This document shows positions 21,001-33,447 of a stretch of DNA of 64,000 bases, one piece after another (position 1 is the first letter of the stretch; each line of letters opens with the position of its first letter). The stretch is from Pogonophryne albipinna (taxonomy: Eukaryota > Chordata > Actinopteri > Perciformes > Artedidraconidae). The position numbers were made by a program, and so were the translations under genes. The notes beneath the pieces are model-generated. The model ran no database searches. It saw only the letters and a list, made by a program, of their open reading frames with translations, and was not told the origin of the DNA. The stretch covers positions 16,398,107 to 16,462,106 of the forward strand of contig CM053256.1 in NCBI GenBank assembly GCA_028583405.1, written 5' to 3'.

Positions 21001-23100
21001 GTGCCTGCTGCTGTGGTCCTGGATCATAAGTCCTGGATAGATATCCTCGTGGATTCATCTTCTTATTATAGACACATGCATTTCCAAACATTTGGAGCTA
21101 CCTATGTTGTAAATGTATTATCTTTTCAATTTACACACGGCATCTATTGCACGTCTGTCCGTCCTGGGAGAGGGATCCCTCCTCTGTTTGCTCTCCTTGA
21201 GGTTTCTCCAATTTTCCCCTTTAAACTATGGGTTTTCTCTGGAAGTTTTTCCTTGTACGATGTGAGGGTCTAAGGATAGAGGATATCGTATTGTCATACT
21301 GATATTCTGTACAAACTGTGAAGTCCACTGAGACAAATGTAACATTTGTGATATTGGGCTATATAAATAACCATTGATTGATTGATTGATTGATTGTTTA
21401 TAAAACACTTATTAATGCCTTATTCTACATGACGATATTCTACAAGTAATAAGCCATTAGTTGAGAGTTTTTCCTCAATAACCCTCTAATTAGTGCTTAT
21501 TTGTTGCAAGTCAGGAAGTTGTTGAACATGAGTTTTGGTCTTAATATGCTCTGCTCAATATGGGAATAATATGGTAGTAGGCTAGTACCACAAGAATAGT
21601 AATTCTCCCATAATAACACTTAACAAATATGATCTATTCTTAGGTAACAAAAACAAGTGTTAATTGTGTCTAAATAACTCAAAAGTAGGTATTTATATCT
21701 AAGAATATGTTTTGGGGTTTTGACAGTTCAGCTACCAATAGCAAGGTGATATTGACCTGTATGTTTCGTATTTGCACATTTACATTTTTGTAAAATTTGT
21801 ACGGAAGGTTAGACAGGAAACCGGGTACAGGAAGTAGGAGAAAGTGAACTGAATAGCATGGCAGTAGACTACTACTAATTTCCCCTATGCAACCTGAATA
21901 GTAAAAGGGTCAAGTCCATCAGAAAGCAATGACTGTAAGTGTAAGCCTTATGCTTACACTGTAAGGATTAGTAACATATATTGTGTTTATGTGATGACAT
22001 TTGGAGATGTTTAAACACAATAAAAAAATGCGTTAGCATTCGCGCTGGCGTTACCATACACGCTAGCGTTAGCCATACTAGCCTGTATACATGCTTATTG
22101 CACAGCTATTATTAGCTATATTAACCACCTAATCTGTGTATGTTACACTTGCATGTATGAGATCATTAAGTGCCGTGTAACTTATTTTGTTATAGTTTCA
22201 CTCCGTTTGAATGTCAGTGGACTGCAAATAAGTCAATAAAGGAGCATGGCTGCTCATTCTGGCTCTCAAAAGAGTTTGGCTGGCTGTTTAATCTATGTTC
22301 ACACTGAGACAGTACAACACATAGAGAGAACAGTACACCTATTGTGTAAGTACATACAAGCAGGTCACACAGTATGATCACAAATACATAAAATCTGTTT
22401 TTATTAAAAAAGTACAGGCTGCATGTGTTCTCAGCCTTGGTGAAACTTGACATGTTTTGGTATGTGTCTGAACCTCTCTTTAGTGGTTCATTAATAAAAC
22501 AGATATTTCAACGTGTGCCCACTTTGTTCATGTACTGTTGAGGTTCATTTCAGTAGTTGTGTGCTATAATGTATTTACAAAGTGTGAAGAGGAGGAAACT
22601 TTAGAATAGGGAACCTGCTCAAGTCAATTAGAGTCAAACTACTAGCTTATTGGTTATGAACAAGACTTCACTTTAAAATAGGGAACATGTTCTTAGATAC
22701 AAATACCTAATTTTGAGTTATTTAGACACAATGAACACTCATAGTTTCATGTCTTGTTACATAAGAATAGATCATATTTGTTAAGTGTTATTATGGGAGA
22801 ATTACTATTCTTGTGGTACTACTGCCTTATTAGGCCCATATTGAGCAGAGCATATTAAGACCAAAACTTATGTACAACAACTTCCTTACTTGCAACAAAT
22901 AAGCACTAATTAGAGGGTTATTGAGGAAAAACTCTCAACTAATGGCTTATTACTTGTAGAATATGGTCATGTAGAATAAGGCATTAATAAGTGTTTTATA
23001 ATGACTAATAAAGTGCCAATATACTGCTAATATGCATGTTAATTAACAACTAGTTGATGGTTAATTTGTGTACCTTAATATTAACTGTTACCGTTTATTC

Positions 23101-26100
23101 TTGAACATCACAATATTTGATAAATAGCTAGCCAAAGGTGATGAACTGGAAAATCAGTTTATAATGTGATTAGACATTTTAAAAATCATACAGAAATACT
23201 TTTGAATAGAGGTATGTTTTTTTCTGATACATTTCCTTTTGATTTCTAATATTGCTCAGAAAGAAATGGAACATTAACATTTGAAATAGTGATGTCCACA
23301 AGGCACACATTTAAAGGAATCACTTGGGTAAAGCCGCTGGGAATACGTCTGATATAGTCCAATTACTACAATTATTTGAATTAATGCAAATGTAGCCACT
23401 GACTCACGGGCATTGGATGTTACATAACTCATGCCAACAATTTATATAGAAATTGTATTGAAGCAAAACCACAGTGTAGCCTTGTTTATTTAACAGAAAC
23501 CAGAAGCAGGACCACTATGAAGATTTTATCTTATTTATTTATTTGGATTATAATTTTTTTGTAGATATGTTGTAAGATTCCAGGCTTTGGGTTGTTTTGC
23601 TTTATAAAATTACATAAGTTCAGTTGTACACACTACACTGTAATTGTGTCAGCCGTACTCCAAGTTTACAATGTTTTACATTTGGACAGAAAAAAACTAA
23701 CACCAGCAGAAATGTGGATTTGAAATGGAACAGCACAACAGGATAGATATCCCACATCCAATTCTGTCTACTAAAGTGAATTTGCAAGAGGGATAGAGCC
23801 TAAACCACTGAGTGCACCCCGATGTTCACTGAAGTGGCACCACACAATGTGGTTGGATGAAATGATGGAGGGGGGTAGTTGGAAAAGGGTGAAGAGGGAG
23901 AGGAGAAGAGAGCTGATATCCAGGATGTATTCACCCTTCATTTAACAGGCAAACTCTCAACACCTTACAAGAAAGTATGAACATACTATATCATTCGGCT
24001 TGCATGAAGTGATTTCAACACGCCCCGAAAAAGAAGACAGTATTTTTGGTATTCTGTCCGCTCCACAAATGTCTTGCTACAGTGCTTGTAGAAATTGTGT
24101 TTTATTTCCCTTGTGCATTAGCTCCATTTCACATTTTTGGAGAATTCCACTCGCTGTGTATGCGAGAGAAAATCCTCGCTGGTGGTGAAGTGTGGTGTGA
24201 TGGCATAGCATTGGTGGTTCATTGCACAGTGAAATAACCGGCCAAATGACAGCCTGGATTTCAGTCGGGTGGGAATGTACGGCTGTGATGCTTTCTCAAA
24301 ATCTAGTGCAGATGCATGGCGCTTCAATTACACTGGCCTGCTCGTTTGGGTCTGGATTTTGTTTTCCTCTCTTAGTGTGATTGAAATGCTTTGATAACAC
24401 TATGCGAAAAACCGCTTTAATTTTTCGGGTTTAACACTGTTTTTCTTTCTCTCGTATTAAGACATAAGGGCGTACAAACAAGAAATGTCACTTATTATAA
24501 CCTGTGTAGCCGGAATCTGCATTCTCATGATACACTAAAACGGCTCTGCGCTAGATTTTCCATTATGTTTCTATGGAGATATCGGTAACATAATTTGCTG
24601 TTGTATCTGGTAGAGTAAGTTCACTATCTTACAGTTTAATGATGGTTAGAATCAGTTGTGTTCGGTGTTTATTGACTTGTTCTTGTACTCCCCACAGGAT
24701 AAAGTCTGTATGCCAATACATCAATTCTGAGACAAATGTCTGCTGATGAGTATAGGAGTATATGTTTAAGTTGTCAAGTAGACGCTTTACAGTTAATTTA
24801 CTAATGTGCAGTACATTTGATCTGCTATATGAAGCTAAAATCTTAAGTGACTCTTTTTTTATCATTCTAATAACCTATTTGTTGATAGAATTATATACTG
24901 TATAATTTATGGTGTTTCATTCTTTGATACTGAAATCATCTGTTTCTCTATATTTTATTCAGGCTCATTGACTATACAGCACTAGCACAAAGTCCACTGA
25001 TCTCCTTTAAAATGGAAAAAAACGGTACAAAGTAAATGACGAGAGCCAAATGTACAATGTTCGTGAACTCCCCATCTATCTGTCTGCCAATGTCTTTCTC
25101 TATCTCTCTTTCTCATCAGGAACTACAGTACATATTCCTATTTTCAATTATTCTGGCTGAGGGCAGTATGTTTTAATGATGAGCTGATTCTCGCAGTGCA
25201 GTCTCCAGCTTTGCCAGCTCGAGCAGTAATGCCTTTTGCACATGTCAGGGTCGGGGCCTAGTTGTAATCTGAGGCTCATTACTAGTGAGGCCAAGAGCAG
25301 AAATGGAACAAAACTTCTCCCTGCAGCGCTGAATTACTTTTCCACCACCGGGTTCCCTCTCCCTCGTTCAATGTTTCGCTCCCTGTCTCAGCTGCTTCAC
25401 TCTTTGTCTTTGATCTCTCTCTTTCCTGTCCTGCTCACACCCTCCCCATCTCTCTGCATTTCAATATGTTGTTCTCCCCCTCCATTTATTTATCGGTCTC
25501 TGTTTCTTCCTCTCTGCCTCTCTCCCCTTGTTCTGTCTGGACACTCCTCGGGGGGGACGCAGAGCGCAGTGGGTTTGCAGTTGGAGGCTAGTTTTATTGA
25601 GTTTGCTCAGGATCCTGAAAAGGTCTATTTACCAATAAGGTCATGATGAGGTGCATGAAGTCTATGAGCAAACCCTTAAATCCCCCTCTAACCAGTTTGT
25701 TTTTATGTGTGTGTTTGTTTGTGTTCCACATGCTCTCACATTTTGCTAGCGCTGTACATTAGATTTCAAGATCCAGAGGTGGGCTTATCTTGCATATTGA
25801 AAGGTAAGTGTGTATTGACAGAATTGTGAATAACCTTGTTAAACTAATCTGGCTCTGAATCCAAAGTACTTTACTTCAACCCCTTCATACATAAATTGAA
25901 GGCTTGAATTATTCACCACGTCGCTTTTTCTGCAAATTTCGTACAGGAAGCTGTCTGATACTAAATCACGGTGGACTCTATATTAAAAGATCAAATGATG
26001 CGTACCAGATATTTGTATTATCAGCTATAACGTTCCTTTAAGTCAAAGCTAAGGTGTTTTGATAGCATCCACTGATATTGTTGTAGATGATGTGATTTTA

Positions 26101-28189
26101 TTGATTTTGAAGTATGTTTAATAAACAAATCAAGTTCACCTCAAGTCAACGGACATATATTTACTCTAAATAAACCATCGCCTGATAAACTGTACAGTAA
26201 ACAAGGTCATAAACTACATAATAACCATCATAATCTAAAAGCTTTGCAAATATTTCATGAGAAAAATATGCACTCAAAACATTTGCTATGCCTCAAGGAT
26301 ACAGACAATACATTTAGGTGAGAAACATTGAATGTAATAACCACATGTTCTTGTTTGATGAGAAAACTCCACACACAGAGCACTTTAATACTTTATGATC
26401 CAAGCTTAAAACTTGAAATGTATATCAATTTGAAGACTACATTATATTATAGAAAGCTCATCTGACAGCTGCCACAAAAAAAGACTAAAACCAAAATCAA
26501 CTTTCTAATTCACTTACGGTACACTCACAGAAATGAATCATGGCAGAGTTTATTTTTAAGCATTTAAATCTATTTGATTTTATTTAAATACTCATATTTT
26601 TTAAATGTATGTATTAAAATTAATTATAATCTGTATAATTCCTGTCAATTCTAAAATATATTGAATGTAATTACTTAGAGGTTAAACAATAGCAGAATAA
26701 AATGCTTTTTATTGCAGCATTATAATCTAAAATCTATTTATAAAGTGAGAGCACTTCCTGAACGAAGAAATTATGCTCAGTCTTGGGTTATTAAGCCCAT
26801 TGAGCGGCACTGAGCAAGTTAAAAAGGAGCAAACATGATAACTAAACTTCAGCTCAGCACAGATAGGGTTTTCAGAACAAACTGACAATGACCCACGTGT
26901 TTTACTTGAAAAGGAAAAACAGGCAAACAAAAACAACTGATGTCAACGACTTTTAGAAGTTTTGATCTAAAACAATGTTTTAAGCCAAGGGGTATGAGCT
27001 TATAAAATGACTTCTTCTTAACAGCTGTATTTTAAGAAGCCTTGCTGCTCTTTCATATTTCACTACGAATATTTTAAGAAAACTTTGCTCTATGTCTGAC
27101 AGATTGAAATGTAGGATTATGTTAAATAAGGGGAACTTTTCTTGACTCCTTAGGGTATATACGGATAATTTATCCTTACGGGGATTTATGTCTATCAAAC
27201 AAGAGTGAAATGTTATATAAGAAAAGTGTATCTGGGAGGAATGTATTCAGCTGTAACAGATCCGTTCGCTCTCTCAGTCACTTTTTGTCATTCTTTGATA
27301 TAATAGAGGAGCTGAGGAATCGACTGGCGTGGAGAGCTTTTGAATCTTTGAATGCATGAACCACTGTGTCAGAATAAAGATAGTAGACTTTGTTCAATAT
27401 TCACGGACGACAGACATGATGGACTATTTGGGAATGTAAAGCTGTTTCATATAATGAAAAAAAGATGTGACTGGTTTTTCTGAGAGGAAAGCTGATATAT
27501 TTCTACAATGTGTCTGTACTCTTGTACAAAGACATAAAGGAATATCTAAAGTCCTGTATTCTGGGATTATACTTTTTGTATGACAGCATATATTTGAGGT
27601 TTTAACCTTTTTTTAAATTTGTATGAAAATTATTTCTTAAATAAAAATGTTTAGTGACTTGTATATGTATAGGGACTGGAACTGTGAAACTGACTATTCT
27701 TGTCTCTGTTGCACTTTGCCATAGTTTGACGCAATAGGCTGAGACACTGGTTCAACATCATCTAACTGCCCATCAGTGTAATTTAATTATGAATAACAAA
27801 GCTTTCTTGAAATAACCTTACCTTCCAAACATAATCAGTGTGCATTAATCTTGTAAAGTGTTTTATGCATGTTGCTCTCAGACAGCTTGTCTGGAGGGGG
27901 TTACTGGAATTGTTGTTATGGTCACTCCATGATAGGCCTGTGGCCTGGATTGCATCAAGGTTATGGTCAATTTGTCAGAGTCAGAGCTGGGAAAATGGAA
28001 ACTCAAATATCATAAAGGAAGACCTTGGAAGACCATGAGCACAGAGAGGTTAGCAGAGGCATTAGCTGGTAGTCAGAAGGAATGATAGCCCCAATTCCCT
28101 ATGAAACGTGTTAAAGACTGCTCATCTGAGAGAAGTGAGAAAAGTGAGCAATACGAAAAGAAAAAAAAAGAACAGGTAGAAACGCAGCT
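23101..28189. other. Non-repetitive sequence, no gene seen
   Basis: No recognisable coding exon, RNA gene or mobile element was found. There is a CT-rich stretch at about 25360-25530. The region 24000-24440 has a balanced, non-simple composition and could be conserved non-coding DNA, which cannot be judged from one sequence. Confidence 0.4.
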
Positions 28190-29432
28190 AGGCAAGGCAA
28201 GTTTATTTATATAGCACATTTCAACACAAGGCAATTCAAAGTGTTTTACAAAAATGAAAAACATTAAGAGTATTAAGAAACATATTATAAAATGATATCT
28301 AAAAACACTCATTTAAAAGCAATGATATAAAATGACATTTAAAAACACTCATTTAACCTGTTTTTCAGGTCTCAGGCTCGAAAATGACATTCCCAGAACA
28401 AATGACCATTATCTTCCCTTCTAAAAGGGTTAAATTAATAATCTTTTTTCTTAAAGTAATGATAAACCTGTGAGTTGGATGTAGAAAAGGCAGAATCAAT
28501 ATAGATGTTTTTTATTTTAAAGAAAATTCAGATTGAACATAGTAAAAAACTGTAAATTATAGTGTCCGTCCAAATATTCTTTTTTTACTTATAGTGAAAA
28601 CTACCCTTGGATGATGGTAAGGTAAACTACAAGCTTTAGGAATCCAAAGTACAACATATAATAAGTACCCTGTATCAAGATTGATGCAAAGCAAGTGACA
28701 TTTGACCTTTCTAGAGAGATTTAGCAAAATAAACCACTTCTGGGGTCATTTGGGTGGATATTCCATATCTCTGGCACCCCTTGGTCGATTTTTACGAATG
28801 ACATCTCTTTATAACCGCTAGAGCCAATGGAATCGAAGGGGAATTTCCCCACACCCACACATGGTAAAAAAAAGGTGGGGGCTTTGCGCATGCAGGTTTG
28901 CATCAGAGTGAACCTATCTCTCGCTCTGACATCTGGAAACGGAAAAGCAGGTTTATTGCTTATGGATTATCATATATAATTTCAAAGGGACACAGACAGA
29001 TTGGATTAACCTATGGATTAACTTCAGCAGCGTTTTTATCGTTTTAATGCCATTGAAGACCACTTTTGACCAGACAACGACACAGGTAAGCCATGTTAGC
29101 GTTTTTAGCTACCTAGCGCCACATGTTTTGATGTCTGTTTTTGTTTATAAAGTCGCGAGTTCTAATCATGGAGTGATAATGTATGTACCCATCGATTCTG
29201 TGTCATCTCACGATGCAAATCGATGGGTTGGATGTGCAGAAAGGATAAATAATAAGGTTTTATGAGTGAGTTTCGGTGCAGTAATCTGTTAGCATTGTTT
29301 GCTCGTTGCTAATTCTGAGGCTCAGCGGTAGCATTGTGTTTTGTTTTTTTAAATGATCAGTTAGATGAGTTTCTTTCCGTTACATGGATATAAAACATTC
29401 ATAGTTTATTAAATGTTAAGATGCCCTCAGAC

Positions 29433-30895
29433 CAGTAGCATAGGCATAAATGTAGGCTACTTTAGGGTGGGCCTGTAAAAAATAGGGTGGGCCAGATGTT
29501 TCTTCTGCGCATCAGAAGCTAACAACAATCCCCGCCGGTACCTGTGGCAGATTACTTTTAGAATACTTTTGGAATACTTTCTTTTTCCATAACAGATGGG
29601 TATGTTTTGGTGAACAGGAGACACTTGTTTTACTGTTTTAATGGTTTATCAAGAACTCAAACACAACATCTTGGTGTCATTCTGGACAGCTCTCTCATCT
29701 GCACCCCACATAAAAAACATCACCCGGACTGCATTCTTTGTACTGTCTTAAAACCTTTCCTTGGAATATGTTATGAATTGTAAGGTGTCCTTGGGTCCTT
29801 TGAAAGGCGCCCCTAAATAGAATGAATTATCATTATTATTTATTATTATTATCTGAAACGATAATAACTTTTACAACTTTTTCCAGTCACTTGCCCCATG
29901 CATTCAGCAGCAGCAGGCCATTCACTTTGATTTTATCCCGTTATAAATGTCATCATTTCGACAATAAAGAAATGCTACATAAACGTTATCTTGCACATTT
30001 TATCTAACCATCTCCGTTTCTAACTTTCAATATATTTTAAAAGAGATCTCTCTCTCTCATCTGCGTGCGGGGGCGGGGCGTCACAGACACGCTGCATCTC
30101 TCTCTCGCTCACAGACATGCTGCAGCGCTGTGCAGTGTGCACACAGTTCTGCCGGTAATGAATATTACATTTTGTGAGGAAACTTTTCCAACAATAATTC
30201 CAATAAGTATTCCAAAATGTATTCACTTCAGGTTTACGAAAGTAACTGTAATCAGATTACTCGTTTTTCAAATGTAACGCCAGCTGAATACACTTGATTT
30301 TTGTATTCTGATTACGTAACGCCGTTACATGTATTCCAACCCAACGCTGTGTATATCTCTCCGGACTGTCCACCAGCAGATGAAAAACACCCACCTCTCC
30401 GCCTCTTCCAAGGGACGAGGGAACAGTGCGGCAGAGATTCCGTTAACATTGTTTTTCTCCTGACAGCCCAGCAGCAGGAGAGGTGGGGAGAGGGAGACGT
30501 GGGGAGAGGGAGGCGGGGCTATTTCATCGTTATCAGAAAATGATCATATATATCACTGCTAGATGAGGGCAGTGGGGGCTCTTCTTGGAGTCTGGCTTTT
30601 TTTTTATAAAACCAAAGTTCATTAGTGAACTTTGGGCCATCATTTATTTTGCAGGCAGCTCTCTGCCTCTCTCATGTTATTATGGCGCGCGCCGGAACCA
30701 ACAATCAGTTTTTACCGTAAATGAGTTTGGTTTAGAGGACAAAACACATACAACATTAATTAAACTCAATATTTTTTCACTTGAATTTCACTTTGAATTC
30801 TTGGATATTCTCAATGTTTTTTTTTTTTAAATGACACCGAAGCTTTTACTGGGTGGGCCTGGGCCCACCCTGGCCCTATGGTGGCTACGCCGCTG
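29433..30895. mobile_element. hAT-type non-autonomous element
   Basis: CCTCAGAC is duplicated on both sides (29425-29432 and 30896-30903); 8 bp is the hAT hallmark. The ends are CAGTAGCATAGGCA and, read inward from the right, CAGCGGCGTAGCCA. Copy 1 of the surrounding MITE lacks the insert, confirming the boundaries. Inside are a LINE 3' relic, a GC-rich patch (30060-30130) and a stretch near 30235-30350 ending CCCAACGCTG that may be the end of another element. No transposase frame is visible. Confidence 0.9.
29655..29860 (+). mobile_element. LINE 3' relic inside the hAT element
   Basis: The sequence encodes LGVILDSSL and a following HIKNITRTAFF-like string, which belong near the end of LINE ORF2. 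It then jumps to GAAAGGCGCCCCTAAATAGA and an ATT-repeat tail, typical of an L2-type 3' end. Most of the element is missing. Confidence 0.65.
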
Positions 30896-31180
30896 CCTCA
30901 GACACTGTTTCCTGCAAGATGTTGCGGTAGGGCCCCGGTACCGTTGTCTCTGGGGCTTAACAGGTTAAAAGCAAAGATATATGAATAGAAGTTACAGTGC
31001 AGTGTGAGATACACACATCTGAAATGTTTAGGTCTGACTCTCAATCATTGCTAACTTTTTAGCAGAAATAGTTTTCTATCACATCCCTTTCTTTCCTCTT
31101 TCTTGTTTAACTTGTCCTTTAGTTATTTCAAGTGTTTCATGCTAAACGAACCCCCCTTCGGAAAATCTTAATTTGACCCC

Positions 31181-31452
31181 ATGATACCTTTTAGTTTTCG
31201 CCGAAACTATTCCTCTTTTTTATTTTTAAATGCACATACTTAAGTTTACCTTGTCTTTCTAGGAGTTTTTTGGTATCCTCCGTGAACCAGGGTCTTGAAA
31301 CCAAAACGGATTCCTGTACCCCATGGTACCTTTTTAGTTTTCGCCAAAACGATTCCTCTTTGTTTAAATGCACATTCATTAAGTTTAAGTTGTCTTTTCT
31401 AAGACTTTTTCGGTGTCCTCCGCGAACCAGGGTCTTGAAACCAAAACAGCAC
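31181..31452. repeat. Tandem duplication of about 135 bp
   Basis: Two adjacent units each run from CCATG(A/G)TACC through GATTCCTCTTT and GCACAT to CGAACCAGGGTCTTGAAACC or a close variant. The minus strand is open through both (31191-31472), but no family is recognised. Short GGGGACTTTAACCACCTA-like repeats follow at 31455-31525. Confidence 0.8.
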
Positions 31453-31627
31453 ACGTAGGGGACTTTAACCACCTACGAGGGGACTTTAACCCCAATAATG
31501 ACTTTAACTACCTATGGGGGGACTTCAAGGCAATTCAAAGCGCTTTACAAAAATGAAAGACATTAAGAAAATGGCATTAAAAAGCAAAGATAATAAAAGT
31601 TACAGTGCAGTTTAAGATATGAATATA

Positions 31628-32056
31628 TCAATTAAAAGCAGCGGTAAAAAGAAAAGTCTTCAGCCTGGATTTAAAAGTAGTAAGAGTTGCAGCGGACCTG
31701 CAGGTTTCTGCTAGTTTGTTCCAGATATTTGGAGCATAATAACTGAACGCTGCTTCTCCATGTTTAGTTCTGACTCTGAGGACAGAAAGCTGACCAGTCC
31801 CTGAAGATCTGAGAGTTCTGGGTGGTTCATAATTTAGCAGTAGGTCAGAAATGTATTTTGGGCCTAAACCATTCAATGCTTTATAAACCAGGATCAGTAT
31901 TTTGAAATCAATTATTTGACACACAGGAAGCCAGTGTAAAGACTTCAGAACAGGAGTGATGTGATCCACTTTCTTAGTGTTAGTAAGGACTCGAGCAGCA
32001 GCGTTCTGAATCAGCTGCAGCTTTCTAATAGATTTTTTAGTGAGACCTGCAAAGAC
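31628..32056 (-). pseudogene. LINE ORF2, C-terminal part
   Basis: The minus strand reads DHITPVLKSLHWLPVCQII, then DFKILILVYKALNGL, and ends KTFLFTAAFN with a stop at 31628. These blocks close the ORF2 protein of L2-type LINEs. The upstream part is cut by the hAT element at 32065. Confidence 0.88.
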
Positions 32057-32064
32057 ACCATTAC

Positions 32065-33425
32065 CAGCGACGTGCGGTCAGGGGAGGCAGGTGAGGCAGA
32101 GCCTCACTTGTCATTCTCCAATGTAACGGAACAAAAATAATAATAATACAAATAATAATAATAATAAAATGTGTCCACTGATCTGTGTTGTAAATGTGAT
32201 TTCTGTATGATTCCAATCGCTTTTTATAGTAAAAATCGGTTAATTTGCCGACCCCCGCTACAACTACGGGGAGCGATGAGATTGAGAAGTGAGGCAGGGA
32301 CGAGCTCTGCCTCACAGAAGCCCACAGTAACTTGCTGGAGCACGGGCACTAATTTAGCGCGGGCACTTATTTTGTGAGCGCGCTCAAGCCAGTTACTGTG
32401 TGGTGAGGTGAGGCACAGATGAGCTCTGCCTCACCTCAGAATGCGTCACCCCACAGAAACTGTCTGGAAAGCGGGCTCTAAGCGCATGCCTGCACCATCT
32501 CACTGTATGTCACCAATGTAATGTTTGTAGATCCCTTTATTACATTTATCCTCGCCATCCATAGTCTCTAAATAACTTATTTCACGTATATATGATATTT
32601 AAGCTCGCTGGTCTCATCATACAACGGCAATTAAAAAGCACCAGGGGAGGCAGCCACAACCTCTGCCGCACTGAAGGGGGCGCAAGTGAGCCCACAGGTT
32701 CTTGTTGCTACTGTTATTCTACGCAGGGAGACGCGAACAACAAACTAGGCTTTTGAAACTAGAGGAAGATAAGGAGGACTTTTACAAAAAAGTAATGAAG
32801 ATTGTTGTCCAGAAGGATAGCATGGACTTCATCTTCAAGTCAAGGTAAGACCACATTTGTAATGAAAATTGGATCTTACTAAGAGAGAACAATCCAATAT
32901 TTAGATTTTGGGTATCCTTTTGTTGAACAGTCTGTTTAAAATGAATCGAAGCATCAGACTAAAAAAGCTTTTGAAAATAACAGAATATTTCGATTAAAGG
33001 TGTGGTAGGTAAGTTTGAGAAACCGGCACGATATACACTTTTTGTTATATTCCATGGAATGCTCTTAACATCCCGATAGCAATGAATATCTTAAGTGCTT
33101 TGACAAAAAATACATAAAAACATTTCATCTGTGGAAGCCGTAGTACTGTAAAAAGCACGACCACTCATTTTAGCCGGCCCGGCTAAAATAACCTGCCTGT
33201 CAGCCTTCCATGTGTGCACAAACTTATCTCGTGCCCTCATTGGTCATGTGCGCGTTCGTGTGTGTTGGAGGAGGGGCTGTGTATTTTCAAATTCTAGCGC
33301 ACTCGAGCTGGTTTCTCCAAAATTACCTACCCCGCCACCTTTAAGGTCAAAATATATAATATTTGTAAATCTGACTCTGAAAGAGTCAGTGCCTCACCAG
33401 CCATGAACCTCACCGCACGTCACTG
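32065..33425. mobile_element. hAT-type non-autonomous element with exon-like segment
   Basis: ACCATTAC is duplicated on both sides (32057-32064 and 33426-33433). The ends are CAGCGACGTGCGGTCAGG and, read inward, CAGTGACGTGCGGTGAGG. Internal GCCTCAC-rich pieces occur near both ends and at 32400-32440. No transposase is visible. A short open segment with apparent splice signals lies at 32727-32844. Confidence 0.9.
32727..32844 (+). other. Exon-like segment inside the hAT element
   Basis: A pyrimidine-rich stretch ending TTCTACGCAG precedes it and CAAG|GTAAGACC follows. The 118-nt segment is open in one frame and encodes a highly charged peptide beginning RREQQTRLLKLEEDKEDFYK and ending FIFKSR. 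The frame stops at the TAA of the GTAAG donor, as expected for an intron border. I do not recognise the protein. It may be a captured host exon, a relic exon of the transposon, or chance. Confidence 0.35.
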
Positions 33426-33447
33426 ACCATTACAGTAGTCAAGTCTA

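Larger units (their letters stand above)
13937..21397 (+). mobile_element. 5'-truncated LINE inside element Y, itself interrupted
   Basis: Three pieces align with the LINE at 48995-52145: 13937-14254 (matches about 50697-51014, starting in the YADD motif of reverse transcriptase), 19442-19661 (about 51291-51504) and 20741-21397 (to the TTGA-repeat 3' end). The first gap is family X, which accompanies a loss of about 276 bp of LINE; the second is a piggyBac-like element at TTAA. Identity to the other copy is around 95 percent by eye. A short TTA flanks both ends. Confidence 0.9.
13843..23092. mobile_element. Long-TIR DNA element (Y), split by nested insertions
   Basis: Outer ends are GGTAACACTTTATATTAAGG (13843) and its inverted counterpart ending at 23092. 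Both are flanked by the 8-bp duplication GTTTATTC (13835-13842 and 23093-23100). The inverted arms are about 400 bp: the left arm is 13843-13936 plus 21398-21706, the right arm 22694-23092. The left arm was split by a LINE. Without insertions the element is about 1.8 kb. An 8-bp duplication suggests the hAT superfamily, though the terminal bases are unusual for hAT. The central spacer (21707-22693) shows no transposase. Confidence 0.88.
28357..30964. mobile_element. piggyBac-like MITE, copy 2, enlarged by a hAT element
   Basis: It is homologous to 19662-20736 along its length and flanked by TTAA (28353-28356 and 30965-30968). The left end has lost 16 bp of the terminal repeat, apparently between two CCTG copies. 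The right end reads GGGGCTTAACAGG. A 60-bp stretch near 28640-28700 is absent from copy 1. A hAT-type element sits at 29433-30895. The ATG (29047) and GTAAG (29086) keep the spacing seen in copy 1. Confidence 0.9.
28190..31012 (-). mobile_element. LINE 3'-end fragment interrupted by a piggyBac-like MITE
   Basis: 28190-28356 starts AAGGCAAGTTTATTTATATAG, the complement of a LINE 3' tail, and continues as AAGGCAATTCAAAG, which resembles the 3' end of the LINE at 31525. The match resumes at 30969-31012 (AAGCAAAGATATATGAATAG, then GTTACAGTGCAG) after the TTAA-flanked insert. It is a separate, short copy of the same LINE family. Confidence 0.75.

Noticed and set aside
25236..25646. 136-codon frame in a CT-rich stretch
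   Set aside because: It is low-complexity Ser/Leu/Pro composition from polypyrimidine DNA.
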